Assembly: GCA_964532405.1 (NCBI GenBank)
Contig: CAZHIC010000071.1
Span: forward strand, 1-5,393
Length of the DNA stretch: 5,393 nucleotides
Source: PALSA-1006 sp964532405
Lineage (GTDB): Bacteria; Pseudomonadota; Gammaproteobacteria; Burkholderiales; Gallionellaceae
Direction of reading: 5' to 3'
Shown here one piece after another: positions 5,340-5,393 of this stretch. Every line of letters starts with the position of its first letter. Position 1 is the stretch's first letter. A model generated the notes under the pieces. The model was not told the origin of the DNA, made no database searches, and was given only the letters and a program-made list of their open reading frames with translations. Position numbers and translations under genes: made by a program.

Positions 5340-5393
5340 GGGCATCTCTAAAAATCACCCTAAATAAATTATCGAACAGGTCATCGAGAACCC
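5340..5393. mobile_element. Left end of an insertion element that continues right of the window
   Basis: Bases 5340-5355 (gggcatctctaaaaat) are identical to the left terminal repeat of the 141-bp element at 179-194. The next 38 bases differ from that element's interior, so this is another member of the group, possibly a full insertion sequence whose transposase starts beyond the window. The outside flank is TACA (5336-5339). The element interrupts the SIR2-like reading frame that arrives from the left. No coding sequence is visible in the part available. Confidence 0.6.

Overview
The window reads as a stretch of a betaproteobacterial chromosome. The basis is a lysophospholipid transporter gene (lplT) divergent from alanine racemase (alr), a neighbourhood I know from that class, together with GC-rich codon use in these genes. 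Palindromic repeats of the GTAGGG type and short inverted-repeat elements suggest a repeat-rich genome, perhaps in or near the Nitrosomonadales/Gallionellaceae. That placement is inference.

Layout. Bases 1-51 are the outer end of a mobile element that lies mostly outside the window. Bases 52-389 hold no gene but carry a 49-bp palindrome (93-141) and a complete 141-bp MITE-like element (179-319) flanked by TGTA duplications. On the minus strand follow three genes that read leftward: lplT (3203-1977), a CNNM/CBS/CorC-domain membrane protein (1896-595) and a 64-residue lipoprotein (584-390). Gaps of 80 and 10 bases separate them, so they could share one transcript. On the plus strand, alr (3301-4419) is divergent from lplT across a 97-base spacer. 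Beyond alr the composition drops sharply, from 72% GC in one hand-counted 60-base line inside alr to 33-40% in two lines beyond 4620. The AT-rich part carries the C-terminal part of a SIR2-like gene (5338-4619, minus), cut at its 5' side by another mobile-element end (5340-5393).

How it fits together. lplT (recycling of lysophospholipids across the inner membrane), the CNNM protein (probably divalent-cation transport) and the lipoprotein are all envelope functions, and alr supplies D-alanine for peptidoglycan. The right-hand part is a different layer: a probable horizontally acquired defence-type gene broken by an insertion element.

The two points most worth following are a 57-base, palindrome-rich, in-frame insert inside alr (4131-4187), which adds about 19 residues between two conserved blocks of the enzyme, and the SIR2-like remnant, whose reading frame ends exactly in an element terminal repeat. 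Three terminal-repeat sites in the window share a 16-bp end, and all four sequenced junctions have a flank of the form TNNA. Both window ends lie 51-54 bases inside such elements, so the window may be a whole assembly contig that stops at repeats.
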